A stretch of 64,000 bases of DNA from Veillonella nakazawae (lineage in GTDB: Bacteria > Bacillota > Negativicutes > Veillonellales > Veillonellaceae): the NCBI RefSeq assembly GCF_013393365.1, contig NZ_AP022321.1, positions 716,001 through 780,000 on the forward strand. The letters are read 5' to 3'. Made by a program: the position numbers and the translations under genes. The notes under the pieces are model-generated. The model did not search any database. It had not been told where the DNA came from and was given only the letters and a program-made list of their open reading frames with translations. This document shows, in pieces, positions 9,711 through 18,887 of this stretch (the stretch's first letter is position 1; every line of letters begins with the position of its first letter).

Positions 9711-11483
9711 ATGAGCAGATATTTTGAAAATGAATTGATTGAACAAATCAAAGATGCAAATGATATTGTATCTGTAATATCCGAGCATGTAGCTTTAAAG
9801 AAACGGGGCAAGAACTATTGGGGTTGTTGTCCATTTCATAATGAAAAGACGCCGTCCTTTAGTGTTGCCCCTGAAAAGGGCTTTTATTATTGTTTTGGCT
9901 GTCATGCATCGGGGAATGTCATTAAATTCCTCATGGAACTAGAGCATTTAAGCTTTGTAGAGGTTCTAGAGCGGCTTGCAAATCGTGCTAATATTCCCTT
10001 GCCGGAGGCAAAACTTTCACCAGAACAACGAGCTCGAGATGAACGACGAAAAAAATTATATGAAGCTTCAGAATTAGCGGCTACATTTTTCCATAACTGC
10101 CTTACTCAAACATCGATTGGTAAGGTGGGCCTTGATTACTTAAAAAAAAGGGGCCTTACAAAAGATACGATTGAAAAATTTAAATTAGGCTTTGCTCCAG
10201 ATGGTTGGGATAAGTTGTATCGCGCCTTTCACGAACGTGGTATCGATGATTCTATTCTCTTGGAGTTGAATTTGGTCCGTAAAAACCAAAAGGGACAGTT
10301 TTACGATTTCTTTAGAAACCGAATTATGTTTCCTATTATGGATGGTAAAGGTCGAGTAGTTGCCTTTGGTGGTCGTGTTATGGATGACAGCACGCCAAAA
10401 TATTTAAACTCACCAGAATCAGCCATCTTTGAAAAGGGAAAACTATTATTTGCCTTTGATAAGGCTTATAAATCTATTCGTCAAGAGCGACAGGCTATCC
10501 TTGTAGAAGGGTATATGGACGTTATATCTGCCCATAACCATGGTGTTACTAATGTAGTAGCATCCTTGGGGACGGCTTATACACGAGATCATGGTCATAT
10601 CTTAATGAGGCAGGCTGATGAAATTGTGCTGGCCTATGATATGGATGGAGCAGGTCGTCAAGCAGCAGCTAGGGCTATAGAATTATTACAAAATACGGAC
10701 TTTAAGGTGCGTGTTCTGGCTATGCCAGATGGTAAGGATCCAGATGATTATGTACGTAATCATGGAGGACAAGCATTTAAAGATTTAGTAGCTAAAGCGG
10801 TTAAACCTCTTGATTATTTATTAAGTGAGTCTTTAATTAAACACGACACAAATGATACGGAAGGGAAGCAAGCTGTTATGGCTGATGTATTCCCATATAT
10901 TGCTAATATAGATAGTCAAACACAACGGGATGATGCTCTAAAGACATTGGCATTACCACTATGGCTTGATAATAGTAGTATTTTTAGATATTTCCGAGAC
11001 TATGTAAAAAAAGGACAAATTGAATTGGTTGATACTGCGTCTGCACCGTTGCCAACACAGGATTTACCTAAAGGTGATGCAGAAAAATTATTGTCCTTAG
11101 CCTTTACAGATGGTGAAGTGTTACAACATATGATGAGCTATTTGCCATTAGAAGACTTTGAAAAAATTGAATATCGAGGTATAATAGAAAAGATATTCAC
11201 CTTATTTAAACAAGAAGGTCGTCTAGATGATACTGCCATTCAATCTGTTTTATCCCCATCGGAGTATGATATTTACTCTAGATTGGTTGTTATGAGTGAC
11301 GATGAATATAAGGTACAAGTGCCTGGATTAATCCGTAAGATAAGGCTTCATTCATTGCGTGAACAGTATAAAGCGCATTCAATTATGGCGGATCAATTAA
11401 AACGGGCAGGAGATTCGACATTTATTAGCGAATTACATAAGTGTCAGGAAATACAGAACTTAATTAGAGAATGGTCTAAGTAA
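9711..11483 (+). CDS. dnaG: DNA primase DnaG
   Basis: Makes RNA primers for replication. The N-terminal CHC2 zinc finger is CPFHNEKTPSFSV...YYCFGC. The TOPRIM core has VEGYMDVISAHNHG and LAYDMDGAGRQAA, and a C-terminal helicase-binding region follows. I start at the ATG at 9711 (MSRYFENELIEQIKDAN), which follows AAGGAGG with an 8-base gap; the ATG at 9690 lies before that site. rpoD follows after 23 bp, the classical primase-sigma operon. Confidence 0.96.
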   Translation: MSRYFENELIEQIKDANDIVSVISEHVALKKRGKNYWGCCPFHNEKTPSFSVAPEKGFYYCFGCHASGNVIKFLMELEHLSFVEVLERLANRANIPLPEAKLSPEQRARDERRKKLYEASELAATFFHNCLTQTSIGKVGLDYLKKRGLTKDTIEKFKLGFAPDGWDKLYRAFHERGIDDSILLELNLVRKNQKGQFYDFFRNRIMFPIMDGKGRVVAFGGRVMDDSTPKYLNSPESAIFEKGKLLFAFDKAYKSIRQERQAILVEGYMDVISAHNHGVTNVVASLGTAYTRDHGHILMRQADEIVLAYDMDGAGRQAAARAIELLQNTDFKVRVLAMPDGKDPDDYVRNHGGQAFKDLVAKAVKPLDYLLSESLIKHDTNDTEGKQAVMADVFPYIANIDSQTQRDDALKTLALPLWLDNSSIFRYFRDYVKKGQIELVDTASAPLPTQDLPKGDAEKLLSLAFTDGEVLQHMMSYLPLEDFEKIEYRGIIEKIFTLFKQEGRLDDTAIQSVLSPSEYDIYSRLVVMSDDEYKVQVPGLIRKIRLHSLREQYKAHSIMADQLKRAGDSTFISELHKCQEIQNLIREWSK

Positions 11484-11506
11484 TATAATGTAAGAAGGAG
11501 AGCGCT

Positions 11507-12670
11507 GTGGCTAAGAAAGTACAAAAAAGTCAAATAGAGGAGATTGTAGAACAACTTCTTGAAAAAGGCCGAAAAACCGGCGTGTTGACACAATCAGAGA
11601 TTTCAGATGCTCTTCATGAGCAAACTGGACTTACTGCGGAACAATTAGACGATATTTATACTACATTTGGTAAATTAAATATTGAAGTAGTGGCTGATAT
11701 CGACAGTGAGGATGCGGACGCTCAGCCAATAGAACCAGAAGAAGAGGATGAAGAAGATACTCCTAATGAAAAGAATATCTCCATCGATTTAAGTGTAGAC
11801 TCTGGTGTTAACATTGATGATCCTGTACGTATGTATCTCAAGGAAATTGGTCGTGTCCCATTGCTTTCTGCAGATGAAGAAATCGTTTTAGCAAAGCAAA
11901 TTGAAGCTGGCGCAGCAGAAGATGCTACATATAAAGATATTCAACTTGCCAAAAAGGCTAAGAAAAAATTGGTAGATGCTAACTTGCGCTTAGTTGTAAG
12001 TATTGCAAAACGTTATGTAGGTCGCGGCATGTTATTCTTGGATTTGATTCAAGAAGGTAACTTGGGCCTTATTAAAGCTGTAGATAAGTTCGATTATACA
12101 AAGGGTTATAAATTCTCCACATATGCTACATGGTGGATTCGTCAAGCTATTACTCGTGCTATTGCGGACCAAGCTCGTACGATTCGTATTCCTGTACATA
12201 TGGTAGAAACAATCAATAAATTGATTCGTATTTCCAGACAATTATTGCAAGATAAAGGTCGTGAACCATTACCAGAAGAAATCGCAGAAGGTATGGGCAT
12301 TACGGTAGAGCGCGTGCGTGAAATTCAAAAAATCGCACAAGAGCCAGTATCATTGGAAACTCCAATTGGTGAAGAGGAAGACTCTCACTTGGGAGACTTT
12401 ATTGAGGACCAAGATGCTATTGCTCCAGACGATGCAGCTAGCTACATCTTATTACAAGAACAAATTGAAGATGTATTTACATGTTTAACTGACCGTGAGC
12501 AACAAGTATTGATCTTGCGCTTTGGTTTGAAGGATGGTAAACCTCGTACATTAGAAGAAGTGGGTCAACACTTCAATGTTACTCGTGAACGTATCCGCCA
12601 AATCGAAGGTAAGGCGCTTACTAAATTGCGTAACCGCGGTAAACGCGATAAAATTAAAGACTTCTTATAA
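11507..12670 (+). CDS. rpoD: RNA polymerase primary sigma factor RpoD (SigA)
   Basis: A 387-residue housekeeping sigma factor with a GTG start behind AAGGAGAG. Acidic stretch at about 65-90, then region 1.2 ([21 protein letters not shown]). Region 2 holds the core-binding and -10 elements ([55 protein letters not shown]). Region 4 is at the C-terminus ([28 protein letters not shown]). The promoters called in this window as TTGACA-17-TATAAT types are the ones it would read. Confidence 0.97.
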   Translation: MAKKVQKSQIEEIVEQLLEKGRKTGVLTQSEISDALHEQTGLTAEQLDDIYTTFGKLNIEVVADIDSEDADAQPIEPEEEDEEDTPNEKNISIDLSVDSGVNIDDPVRMYLKEIGRVPLLSADEEIVLAKQIEAGAAEDATYKDIQLAKKAKKKLVDANLRLVVSIAKRYVGRGMLFLDLIQEGNLGLIKAVDKFDYTKGYKFSTYATWWIRQAITRAIADQARTIRIPVHMVETINKLIRISRQLLQDKGREPLPEEIAEGMGITVERVREIQKIAQEPVSLETPIGEEEDSHLGDFIEDQDAIAPDDAASYILLQEQIEDVFTCLTDREQQVLILRFGLKDGKPRTLEEVGQHFNVTRERIRQIEGKALTKLRNRGKRDKIKDFL

Positions 12671-12687
12671 GATGTTAAATCTTTTAA

Positions 12688-12733
12688 GGGTTGTAATGCA
12701 GTGTTCTCTAGCACTGTGTTACAGCCCTTTTGT
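12688..12733 (+). terminator. Intrinsic terminator after rpoD
   Basis: A 16-bp stem with several G-T pairs (12688-12703 with 12712-12727) and an 8-base loop, followed by TTTT. Confidence 0.8.
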
Positions 12734-12899
12734 GTTATAATAAAGGTTGATAATGTTTAAAAATATGATTACTTATAATAGTTCTATTAGTTCTATTAAC
12801 TCTATTAGCTTTACTAGAACTATAGTTATACAATTATAGAATCATCGATATAATCTGATAGTAATATATTGAAATGTAATGAAGGATTTAGGAGATATA

Positions 12900-13238
12900 A
12901 TGTTTACAGTTACTAAACGTTTAGAGGTAAGTGCATCTCATCAATTAAAACTAGATTATCCTAGCAAGTGTCAAAATCTACATGGTCATAATTGGATTAT
13001 TACTGTCCATGCTCGTTCTGAAGAATTAGATCATAATGGCATGGTTATTGACTTTACTATTATTAAAGAAAAGATTCACGGCCGCTTAGATCATCGTCAT
13101 ATCAATGATGTATTAGGTGACATTAATCCTACGGCTGAAAATATGGCGAAATGGATTGCCGATGAGTTAGGCCCGAAATGTTTTAAAGTAGAAGTTCAAG
13201 AGTCTGAAGGAAACACAGCTATTTATGAACGTGATTGA
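12900..13238 (+). CDS. queD: 6-carboxytetrahydropterin synthase QueD
   Basis: QueD converts dihydroneopterin triphosphate to 6-carboxy-tetrahydropterin on the route to queuosine (preQ0). The sequence shows the zinc-binding histidines in SASHQL and NLHGHNW and the DHRHIND motif. I start at the ATG at 12900 (MFTVTKRLEVSASHQ), preceded by TTAGGAG; the ATG at 12879 adds an unlikely extension. It overlaps queE by 14 bases and forms a pathway cluster with queE and folE. No preQ1 riboswitch was seen in the 160 bp ahead of it. Confidence 0.9.
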   Translation: MFTVTKRLEVSASHQLKLDYPSKCQNLHGHNWIITVHARSEELDHNGMVIDFTIIKEKIHGRLDHRHINDVLGDINPTAENMAKWIADELGPKCFKVEVQESEGNTAIYERD

Positions 13239-13968
13239 GATTTTCGGCTCCATTGATGGGGAAGGTATTCGACAAGGTTTATTGACAACATTCTTGCGTC
13301 TTCATGACTGCAATATCCGCTGTTCATATTGTGATACCACCTATAGTTATGGCATTGATAGTACTTTCACAGATATGACCGTACAAGAGGTAGCTGATGC
13401 TATTGAAAGTTTAGGCAATCATCGAATTACCATAACTGGTGGTGAGCCACTATTACAAGAAGCTGCTGTAGTGGAGTTAATCGATGAATTAAATCGTCGT
13501 AAATCTACTAAACTAGAGGATAAACCGTGTACTGTTAAAAAATCGACTGTGAGAAATGAATTATCTGAAGGCACTCAAGGTGTATTAGCTGATGAAAGTC
13601 CTTACGATTTCAATATTGAAACGAATGGTACCATTATACCGAGCTTTCACAGAGACAATGTGTGGTTTACCTACGATTACAAGACGCCATCATCTTTGGC
13701 AGAAGAGTCTATGGATTTAGATATATTCAAAGTTTCTACAAGACAAGATCTTATTAAATTTGTAGTAGGTTCTGTAGAGGACTTGGACTGTATGCGTCGT
13801 ATCATTAAGGAACATCCTACAAAGGCTCAAATTTATGTATCCCCTGTGTGGGGTAAAATTGAAGCAGCATCCATTATCGATTATATGAAAACATATAATT
13901 TACAGAATGTACGATTCCAATTGCAAATCCATAAATTTGTATGGGATCCAGATGCGAAAGGTGTATAG
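13225..13968 (+). CDS. queE: 7-carboxy-7-deazaguanine synthase QueE
   Basis: Radical SAM enzyme that turns 6-carboxytetrahydropterin into 7-carboxy-7-deazaguanine. The N-terminus MNVIEIFGSIDGEGIRQG is followed by the cluster motif CNIRCSYCDTTYSYG, where C-x3-C-x2-C is seen, and by TGGEPLLQE. The ATG at 13225 lies inside the end of queD in another frame, implying translational coupling. A stretch around residues 92-122 looks like an insertion relative to compact QueE proteins. Confidence 0.9.
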   Translation: MNVIEIFGSIDGEGIRQGLLTTFLRLHDCNIRCSYCDTTYSYGIDSTFTDMTVQEVADAIESLGNHRITITGGEPLLQEAAVVELIDELNRRKSTKLEDKPCTVKKSTVRNELSEGTQGVLADESPYDFNIETNGTIIPSFHRDNVWFTYDYKTPSSLAEESMDLDIFKVSTRQDLIKFVVGSVEDLDCMRRIIKEHPTKAQIYVSPVWGKIEAASIIDYMKTYNLQNVRFQLQIHKFVWDPDAKGV

Positions 13969-14056
13969 TGTAGTTAGGATGTATAGAATCAGTATCCTAT
14001 GTAATCATAGTATGATGCATTGAGGTATGATGACATCTTGATATAAAGGGGAAAAT

Positions 14057-14620
14057 ATGGATACAGAAAAAATAGAATCACTTATATATCAATTGCTAGA
14101 AGCCTTGGGAGAGGACCCTAACCGAGAAGGCTTACAGGAAACACCAAAGCGCGTAGCACAAATGATGGAAGAAGTATATGAAGGGATTCAGTATACAAAT
14201 GCTGAGATTGCTGAGATGTATGGCAAGACCTTTGCAGTTGATACAAATCAAATGGTAGTAGTAAAGGATATTACTTGCTTCTCTCATTGCGAGCATCATA
14301 TGGCGCTTATGTATGATATGAGTATTAGTATCGGTTACATTCCGAAAGGTCGAGTTATTGGCTTATCTAAGATTCCTCGCATTGCAGAAATGTGCTGTAA
14401 GCGTTTGCAATTGCAAGAGAAAATCGGAGAAGATATAGCTGAAGTAATCTCTTTAGCAACAGGCTCTGAAGATGTGATCGTTCATATTACATCCTCTCAT
14501 AGCTGTATGAGTGCACGGGGCATTAAATCTACCAATAGTCAAACGACGACACTGGCTACAAAAGGTGTGTTTAACGAAGACAATATGATTCATCGTTTTA
14601 TGCTCATGAAACAGTCATAG
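14057..14620 (+). CDS. folE: GTP cyclohydrolase I FolE
   Basis: A 187-residue type I enzyme that makes dihydroneopterin triphosphate from GTP, the first step for both folate and queuosine. Zinc-binding and active-site residues are visible in CFSHCEHHMALM and HSCMSARGIKS. It sits 88 bp after queE, so its product can feed QueD directly. Start at the ATG after AAAGGGGAAAAT. Confidence 0.93.
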   Translation: MDTEKIESLIYQLLEALGEDPNREGLQETPKRVAQMMEEVYEGIQYTNAEIAEMYGKTFAVDTNQMVVVKDITCFSHCEHHMALMYDMSISIGYIPKGRVIGLSKIPRIAEMCCKRLQLQEKIGEDIAEVISLATGSEDVIVHITSSHSCMSARGIKSTNSQTTTLATKGVFNEDNMIHRFMLMKQS

Positions 14621-14634
14621 AAATACGGTGTGCC

Positions 14635-14664
14635 TTGACTTAGTACTAGCCTATTCGGTATAAT
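14635..14664 (+). promoter_or_regulatory. Promoter of the tRNA gene
   Basis: TTGACT (14635-14640) and a consensus TATAAT (14659-14664) are separated by 18 bases, 22 bases ahead of the tRNA. Confidence 0.7.
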
Positions 14665-14686
14665 TAATAAGCTAGAAACTAACTGT

Positions 14687-14761
14687 GGGCCTATAGCTCA
14701 GGGGTAGAGCAACCGGCTCATAACCGGTCGGTCCCTGGTTCGATCCCAGGTGGGCCCACCA
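14687..14761 (+). tRNA. tRNA with CAT anticodon (Met or Ile2)
   Basis: A cloverleaf can be folded by eye. The 7-bp acceptor is GGGCCTA with TGGGCCC, the D-arm is AGCTCAGGGGTAGAGC, and the anticodon stem ACCGG/CCGGT carries loop CTCATAA (anticodon at 14719-14721). The T-arm is CCTGG TTCGATC CCAGG, and the CCA end is encoded. The perfect first acceptor pair argues against initiator tRNA. It is either elongator tRNA-Met or the lysidine-modified tRNA-Ile2; I cannot decide by eye. Confidence 0.93.
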
Positions 14762-14776
14762 ATTATGTTGATATCT

Positions 14777-14810
14777 ACCGTCCTTGAGGATTCAAGGGCG
14801 GTTATTTTTA
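14777..14810 (+). terminator. Intrinsic terminator after the tRNA
   Basis: A 10-bp stem ACCGTCCTTG / CAAGGGCGGT (14777-14786 with 14793-14802), a 6-base loop, then TATTTTTA. Confidence 0.8.
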
Positions 14811-14832
14811 TATATATAATAATAGAGGAATT

Positions 14833-15570
14833 ATGGAACCTAGACCTATGATGGATCGCTTAGAGGCGGTGTTTTCAATCGTACCAAAAGCTCATGCTAT
14901 AGCTGATATTGGTACTGATCATGGATATTTAGCAGTAGAACTCATCAACCGTAATCGTGCTGAATTTGTTATTGCTGGCGACGTGCATAAAGGACCTTTA
15001 GAATCTGCAAAAGAATATGTTCAATCTTGTGGATTAACTTCTAAAGTAGATTGTCGATTAGGGGATGGTCTAAAGGTAACAGAGAAGGGCGAATTAAATG
15101 GTGCCATCTGTTGTGGTATGGGTGGATACCTCATGCGCGATATTGTAGACGCTGGTCCAGAGTCTTTAGAGTTCTACGTATTACAACCACAGAATGGACA
15201 AAAAGAATTACGTCAATATATGGTACAAAAGGGCTATGTTATCGTCCTTGAAATCATCGTTGAAGATGCAGGAAAGCTATACACTGCATTTTTAGCAGTG
15301 CGTAATGATCAGGTAGAAGCGTATACGGGCATGACTGAATACATAGATGTTTATCAATCATTACCAGAGGATTCGTTATTATGGTCTGTAGGTGCTCTTT
15401 TAGAACAGGAACGACCATCACTTTGGACGAAATATATTGAGTACTTAATATATCAACGACAATGTGCACTAGACGGTATGACTGCGCAATTGAGCCATAC
15501 AGATAAATATAAGGATTTAGAGCGTGAAGTAAAATTTCTGCACGGACTTTTAGAAGATAGAAAGAAGTGA
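14833..15570 (+). CDS. trmK: tRNA (adenine(22)-N1)-methyltransferase TrmK
   Basis: A 245-residue methyltransferase of the TrmK/YqfN family, which methylates A22 of tRNAs. The SAM site is IADIGTDHGYLAVELI, followed by GDVHKGPLESA and CCGMGGYLMRDI; the C-terminus is coiled. Coupling with the following Nif3-like gene (ends overlap) matches the usual yqfN-yqfO order in Firmicutes downstream of rpoD. Confidence 0.9.
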   Translation: MEPRPMMDRLEAVFSIVPKAHAIADIGTDHGYLAVELINRNRAEFVIAGDVHKGPLESAKEYVQSCGLTSKVDCRLGDGLKVTEKGELNGAICCGMGGYLMRDIVDAGPESLEFYVLQPQNGQKELRQYMVQKGYVIVLEIIVEDAGKLYTAFLAVRNDQVEAYTGMTEYIDVYQSLPEDSLLWSVGALLEQERPSLWTKYIEYLIYQRQCALDGMTAQLSHTDKYKDLEREVKFLHGLLEDRKK

Positions 15571-15575
15571 GCTTT

Positions 15576-16679
15576 ATGACAACAGTTCAACAAGTTATTA
15601 CATTAATGGAACAATTGGCCCCTCGTTCTTATGCAGAATCTTGGGATAATGTAGGCCTCATGGTGGGTGATAGAAATGCTATCGTTACAGGCGTGTTAAC
15701 TACATTAGATGTAACAGCGGAGGCCATTTCATATGCCATTGAACATGACTGTAATCTAATTGTTAGTCATCACCCGTTGATTTTTAAGGGCTTAAAACAA
15801 TTGTCTTGTGATACGGCGCAAGGGCGCGTGATTAATCAGCTGATTCAACATAATATTGCCGTTTACAGTGCACATACAAATCTTGATATTGCACCTGGTG
15901 GCTTGAATGATATGTTGGCAGAACGATTAGGTCTTATAGATATTAAAGGCTTTATCAAAACTGGTGAAGATACATTGTATAAGATAACCACTTTTGTACC
16001 GGAAAATGCTGCTGATGCGGTTCGTCATGCTATGGGGGTCGCAGGGGCAGGAAAAATTGGCAACTATGAGCACTGTAGCTTTAGTCTTCACGGTGAAGGA
16101 CGCTTCATCGGTAATGAAGCGTCTCATCCTGTCATCGGTGAAGCCGGTGTCTTAACGGTGGCACCTGAGGTACAAGTGAATGCTATCGTAGATGGTACTC
16201 ATTTAAGCCAAGTGATTGAGTCTATGAAAGCAGCACATCCTTATGAAGAAGTGGCTTATGAAGTTGTGTCCTTAGTAGATCCTACAGCGTCTACTCAGTA
16301 TTTAGGTAGAGTTGGCCGCTTGCCAAATGCATTAAATTTAGATACCTTCCGTGAATGGGTACAAGAAGCTTTACCATTGGCTAATATTCGTTTTGCTGGC
16401 ATAGCGCCTAAAGAAATTCAATCCATAGCACTATGTTCTGGTGCCGGTGCTGAATTTATTAAGGATGCAGCTCGCTTGCATGTAGACGCATATGTTACAG
16501 GCGATGTGAAATATCATGATGCACAATTAGCTAAAGAGCTTGGATTGCTTGTGGTTGATGCAGGGCATTTTGGTACAGAATCTATTGTAGCTGATGGTTT
16601 GCGAGACTATTTGCTCGGAACAGGTCTTTCTATTCCTGTTAAAGCTTTCACAGAGCAAAATGATTTCTTCTTTTTATAA
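15576..16679 (+). CDS. Nif3-like dinuclear metal centre protein
   Basis: About 367 residues of the Nif3/YqfO (DUF34) family. Metal ligands are visible in VSHHPLIFKGLK, HTNLD and DAGHFGTES. The central part (about 130-235) is the PII-like insertion of long forms. The family is often labelled GTP cyclohydrolase type 2, but the function is not settled. I prefer the ATG at 15576; a GTG at 15567 overlaps the trmK stop and is also possible. Confidence 0.9.
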   Translation: MTTVQQVITLMEQLAPRSYAESWDNVGLMVGDRNAIVTGVLTTLDVTAEAISYAIEHDCNLIVSHHPLIFKGLKQLSCDTAQGRVINQLIQHNIAVYSAHTNLDIAPGGLNDMLAERLGLIDIKGFIKTGEDTLYKITTFVPENAADAVRHAMGVAGAGKIGNYEHCSFSLHGEGRFIGNEASHPVIGEAGVLTVAPEVQVNAIVDGTHLSQVIESMKAAHPYEEVAYEVVSLVDPTASTQYLGRVGRLPNALNLDTFREWVQEALPLANIRFAGIAPKEIQSIALCSGAGAEFIKDAARLHVDAYVTGDVKYHDAQLAKELGLLVVDAGHFGTESIVADGLRDYLLGTGLSIPVKAFTEQNDFFFL

Positions 16680-16726
16680 TGTTGCATTTTCTTGCAACAA
16701 ATAGCGTAGCTATGATAAACTGAATT

Positions 16727-17079
16727 GAAGCAAGTATGAAAGACGGTTGCGAGTCCATATGACTCGAGGAAAGTCCGAGCTCCATAGGGCAGGATGCCAG
16801 ATAACGTCTGGCGAGGGTGACCTTAGGGAAAGTGCCATAGAAAAGGAAACCGCCACGTCAGTGGTAAGGGTGGAAAGGTGAGGTAAGAGCTCACCAGCAG
16901 TCTGGTAACAGGCTGGCTCGGTAAACCCCATCCGGAGCAAGACCGAATAGGGAAGGGTTAAGGGTGGTCCCGCCTACCTTCCGGGTTGTGTCGCTCGAGC
17001 GTGCAGGCGACTGTACGCCTAGAAAGATAATCGTCACCGTGCAAGCGGAACAGAACTCGGCTTATTGATTGCTTGCTTC
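16727..17079 (+). ncRNA. rnpB: RNase P RNA (class A type)
   Basis: Catalytic RNA of RNase P, which trims tRNA 5' ends. Helix P1 is GAAGCAAG (16727-16734) with CTTGCTTC (17072-17079). The conserved block GAGGAAAGTCCGAGCTC is at 16766-16782, AGGGAAAGTGCCATAGAAA follows, and the 3' conserved CAGAACTCGGCTTA is near 17051. The ends were set from P1 and are approximate. Confidence 0.95.
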
Positions 17080-17140
17080 CATATTTAGGATATAATTTAT
17101 AGTAGTATATAAGATTGTAGATCTTTGTTAGGAGAACTTC

Positions 17141-17470
17141 ATGGCAATTACAGCGATTACTAGTGTACAAGAATTTGATGAAAAAGTACTTGGCTCTAAA
17201 GGTTTAGCTATTGTTGATTTTTGGGCTGCTTGGTGCGAACCTTGTACTGTTATGCGTCCAGAGGTAGAAGCAGTGGCAGAACGCTTCGAAGGGCAAGTAG
17301 AATTCTTCAGCGTTGATGCAGAAGATAAAAATCTTCGTGGTATTTTATTGAAAGAAGACATCGATGGCATTCCATCCATGGTATTCTATCGCGATGGCAA
17401 AATGCTTGATTCCCTTGTAGGTTACAAAAAAGCTGACGTGCTTGAGTCTCTAATCAAGGAAGTTATCTAA
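17141..17470 (+). CDS. Thioredoxin family protein with CEPC active site
   Basis: A 109-residue thioredoxin fold protein without a signal peptide, so cytoplasmic. The active site reads WAAWCEPCTVMRPE, so CEPC replaces the usual CGPC. The cis-proline is in GIPSMVFY. It should reduce protein disulfides, but the glutamate may shift redox potential or partner choice (inference). Start ATG after AGGAGAACTTC. It lies just after rnpB, and a strong terminator follows. Confidence 0.88.
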   Translation: MAITAITSVQEFDEKVLGSKGLAIVDFWAAWCEPCTVMRPEVEAVAERFEGQVEFFSVDAEDKNLRGILLKEDIDGIPSMVFYRDGKMLDSLVGYKKADVLESLIKEVI

Positions 17471-17514
17471 TTTAGTGATAATTGAAATTTTTTACAATAT
17501 CATATAATACAAGG

Positions 17515-17557
17515 CTGTATACAAGTTGAATAAATTTTCTTGTATACAGTTTTTTTA
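17515..17557 (+). terminator. Intrinsic terminator after the thioredoxin gene
   Basis: A perfect 11-bp stem CTGTATACAAG / CTTGTATACAG (17515-17525 with 17539-17549), followed by TTTTTTTATTT. Confidence 0.9.
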
Positions 17558-17588
17558 TTTAAAATCTGTAGTTTTAACAGTTATTAAG

Positions 17589-17597
17589 TGATATAAT
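17589..17597 (+). promoter_or_regulatory. Extended -10 promoter ahead of hydrogenase operon
   Basis: TGATATAAT carries the TGn extension directly before consensus TATAAT (17592-17597). The -35 region is weak, as is usual for extended -10 promoters. The start would fall near 17604, just before the half-site array, so a bound regulator could block elongation or initiation. Confidence 0.5.
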
Positions 17598-17610
17598 AAA
17601 GTTGTAAGAA

Positions 17611-17682
17611 TATGATTGTTATCATAATATCTATGATATATTGAATATTAAAATTAATTATCATAGTATGATTATTATCATA
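17611..17682 (+). promoter_or_regulatory. Array of six TATGAT/ATCATA half-sites
   Basis: Within 72 bp: TATGAT 17611-17616, ATCATA 17621-17626, TATGAT 17632-17637, ATCATA 17660-17665, TATGAT 17667-17672, ATCATA 17677-17682. Outer pairs form two palindromes TATGAT-N4-ATCATA, and the facing pair 17660-17672 forms ATCATA-N1-TATGAT. This looks like a multi-site operator for a Fur/NikR- or FNR-type regulator of the hydrogenase genes 66 bp downstream; which regulator is unknown. Confidence 0.55.
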
Positions 17683-17747
17683 ATGGTTGTAGTTCATTAA
17701 GTAATATTGATATATTGCGCAAAGTTGTTGTAAGGAGGCTATATTCC

Positions 17748-18887
17748 GTGAAGAATCGTATAAACAGTTTATGGACACTCTTCCAAGAGCGACGTTTGAG
17801 TCGACGCACATTTATGAAATCCTGTGTAGCACTCACCGCTATTCTCGGTTTGCCACCAACGATGTTAGACACCGTTGTTAAGGCAGCTGAAACAACTGAA
17901 TTGCCTACAGTAATTTGGTTACATGGTCATGAATGTACTGGTTGTAGTGAATCATTCATTCGTTCATCTTCTCCGTTTACATCCGATGTAATTTTGAACA
18001 TGATTTCCCTTGAATATGATGATACTTTGGCGGCTGCATCTGGTGCACCATTAGAAGAACATTTAGAGAAAATCATTAAAGAAAAAGCCGGCAAATATAT
18101 TTTGGCTGTTGAAGGTGGCGTACCACTTGATGAAGATGGTGTTTACTGTACAGTAGGTGGACGTACATTTAAAGAGTCCTTAATAGAAGCGGCTAAAGGT
18201 GCAGCAGCAATCATTGAATATGGTTCTTGCGCATCTTGGGGTGGTATTCAAGCGGCTAAACCAAATCCAACAAATACAGTATCTGTATCCTCTGTTGTAT
18301 CTGGTAAGCCTATTATCAAAGTTCCTGGATGTCCTCCAATTCCAGAGGTTATGACTGGTGTAATTATGCATTATTCATTATTCGGACAAATCCCACCTCT
18401 TGATTCTCAAGGTCGTCCTAAACAATTTTATGGCAATCGTATTCACGATACATGCTATCGTCGTGCCTTCTTTGATTCTGGTCTATTCGTTGAAAAATTT
18501 GACGATGATGCATCCAAATCTGGTTGGTGCTTGTACAAAGTAGGTTGTCGTGGACCTCAAACATATAATTCTTGTGGTAACTTGCGTTGGTGGAATGGGT
18601 TATCCTACCCAATTCAATCCGGTCACGGTTGTATTGGCTGCTCTGAAAAGGGCTTCTGGGATAATGACGTATTCTATAAACGTTTACCAGATATTCCATT
18701 GGCTAAAACCATCACAACTGCTGATACAATCGGTACCGTAGCTGCTGTTGGTGCCACTGCAGCTGTTATTGTTCATGGTGCTGCAACTCTTACGCGTAAT
18801 AAAATTCTTGATATGAAAGAAGAAAAACGCTTAAAAGAAGAAGGCTTATGGGATGAAAAGAAACATAATAATGGAGGAGGTCACTAA
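17748..18887 (+). CDS. hyaA: [NiFe] hydrogenase small subunit
   Basis: Small, iron-sulfur-carrying subunit of a membrane uptake hydrogenase (group 1). The N-terminus holds a Tat signal with SRRTFMKSC, then the mature protein begins near TELPTVIWLHGHECTGCSESF, containing the proximal cluster CxxC. Later cluster cysteines include GCPP, WCLYKVGCRGPQTYNSC and GHGCIGCSEKGFWD. A C-terminal hydrophobic helix (about residues 328-352) anchors it to the membrane. I start at the GTG at 17748, about 10 bases after AAGGAGG (17731-17737); a TTG at 17715 lies before that site. Confidence 0.94.
   Translation: MKNRINSLWTLFQERRLSRRTFMKSCVALTAILGLPPTMLDTVVKAAETTELPTVIWLHGHECTGCSESFIRSSSPFTSDVILNMISLEYDDTLAAASGAPLEEHLEKIIKEKAGKYILAVEGGVPLDEDGVYCTVGGRTFKESLIEAAKGAAAIIEYGSCASWGGIQAAKPNPTNTVSVSSVVSGKPIIKVPGCPPIPEVMTGVIMHYSLFGQIPPLDSQGRPKQFYGNRIHDTCYRRAFFDSGLFVEKFDDDASKSGWCLYKVGCRGPQTYNSCGNLRWWNGLSYPIQSGHGCIGCSEKGFWDNDVFYKRLPDIPLAKTITTADTIGTVAAVGATAAVIVHGAATLTRNKILDMKEEKRLKEEGLWDEKKHNNGGGH

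Noticed and set aside
12734..12899. Possible preQ1 riboswitch before queD
   Set aside because: No conserved preQ1 aptamer pattern is visible; only AT-rich TTCTATTAG-like direct repeats.
16681..16698. Hairpin GTTGCA/TGCAAC after the Nif3-like gene
   Set aside because: Six-bp stem without a T-run just before rnpB; too weak to call as a terminator.
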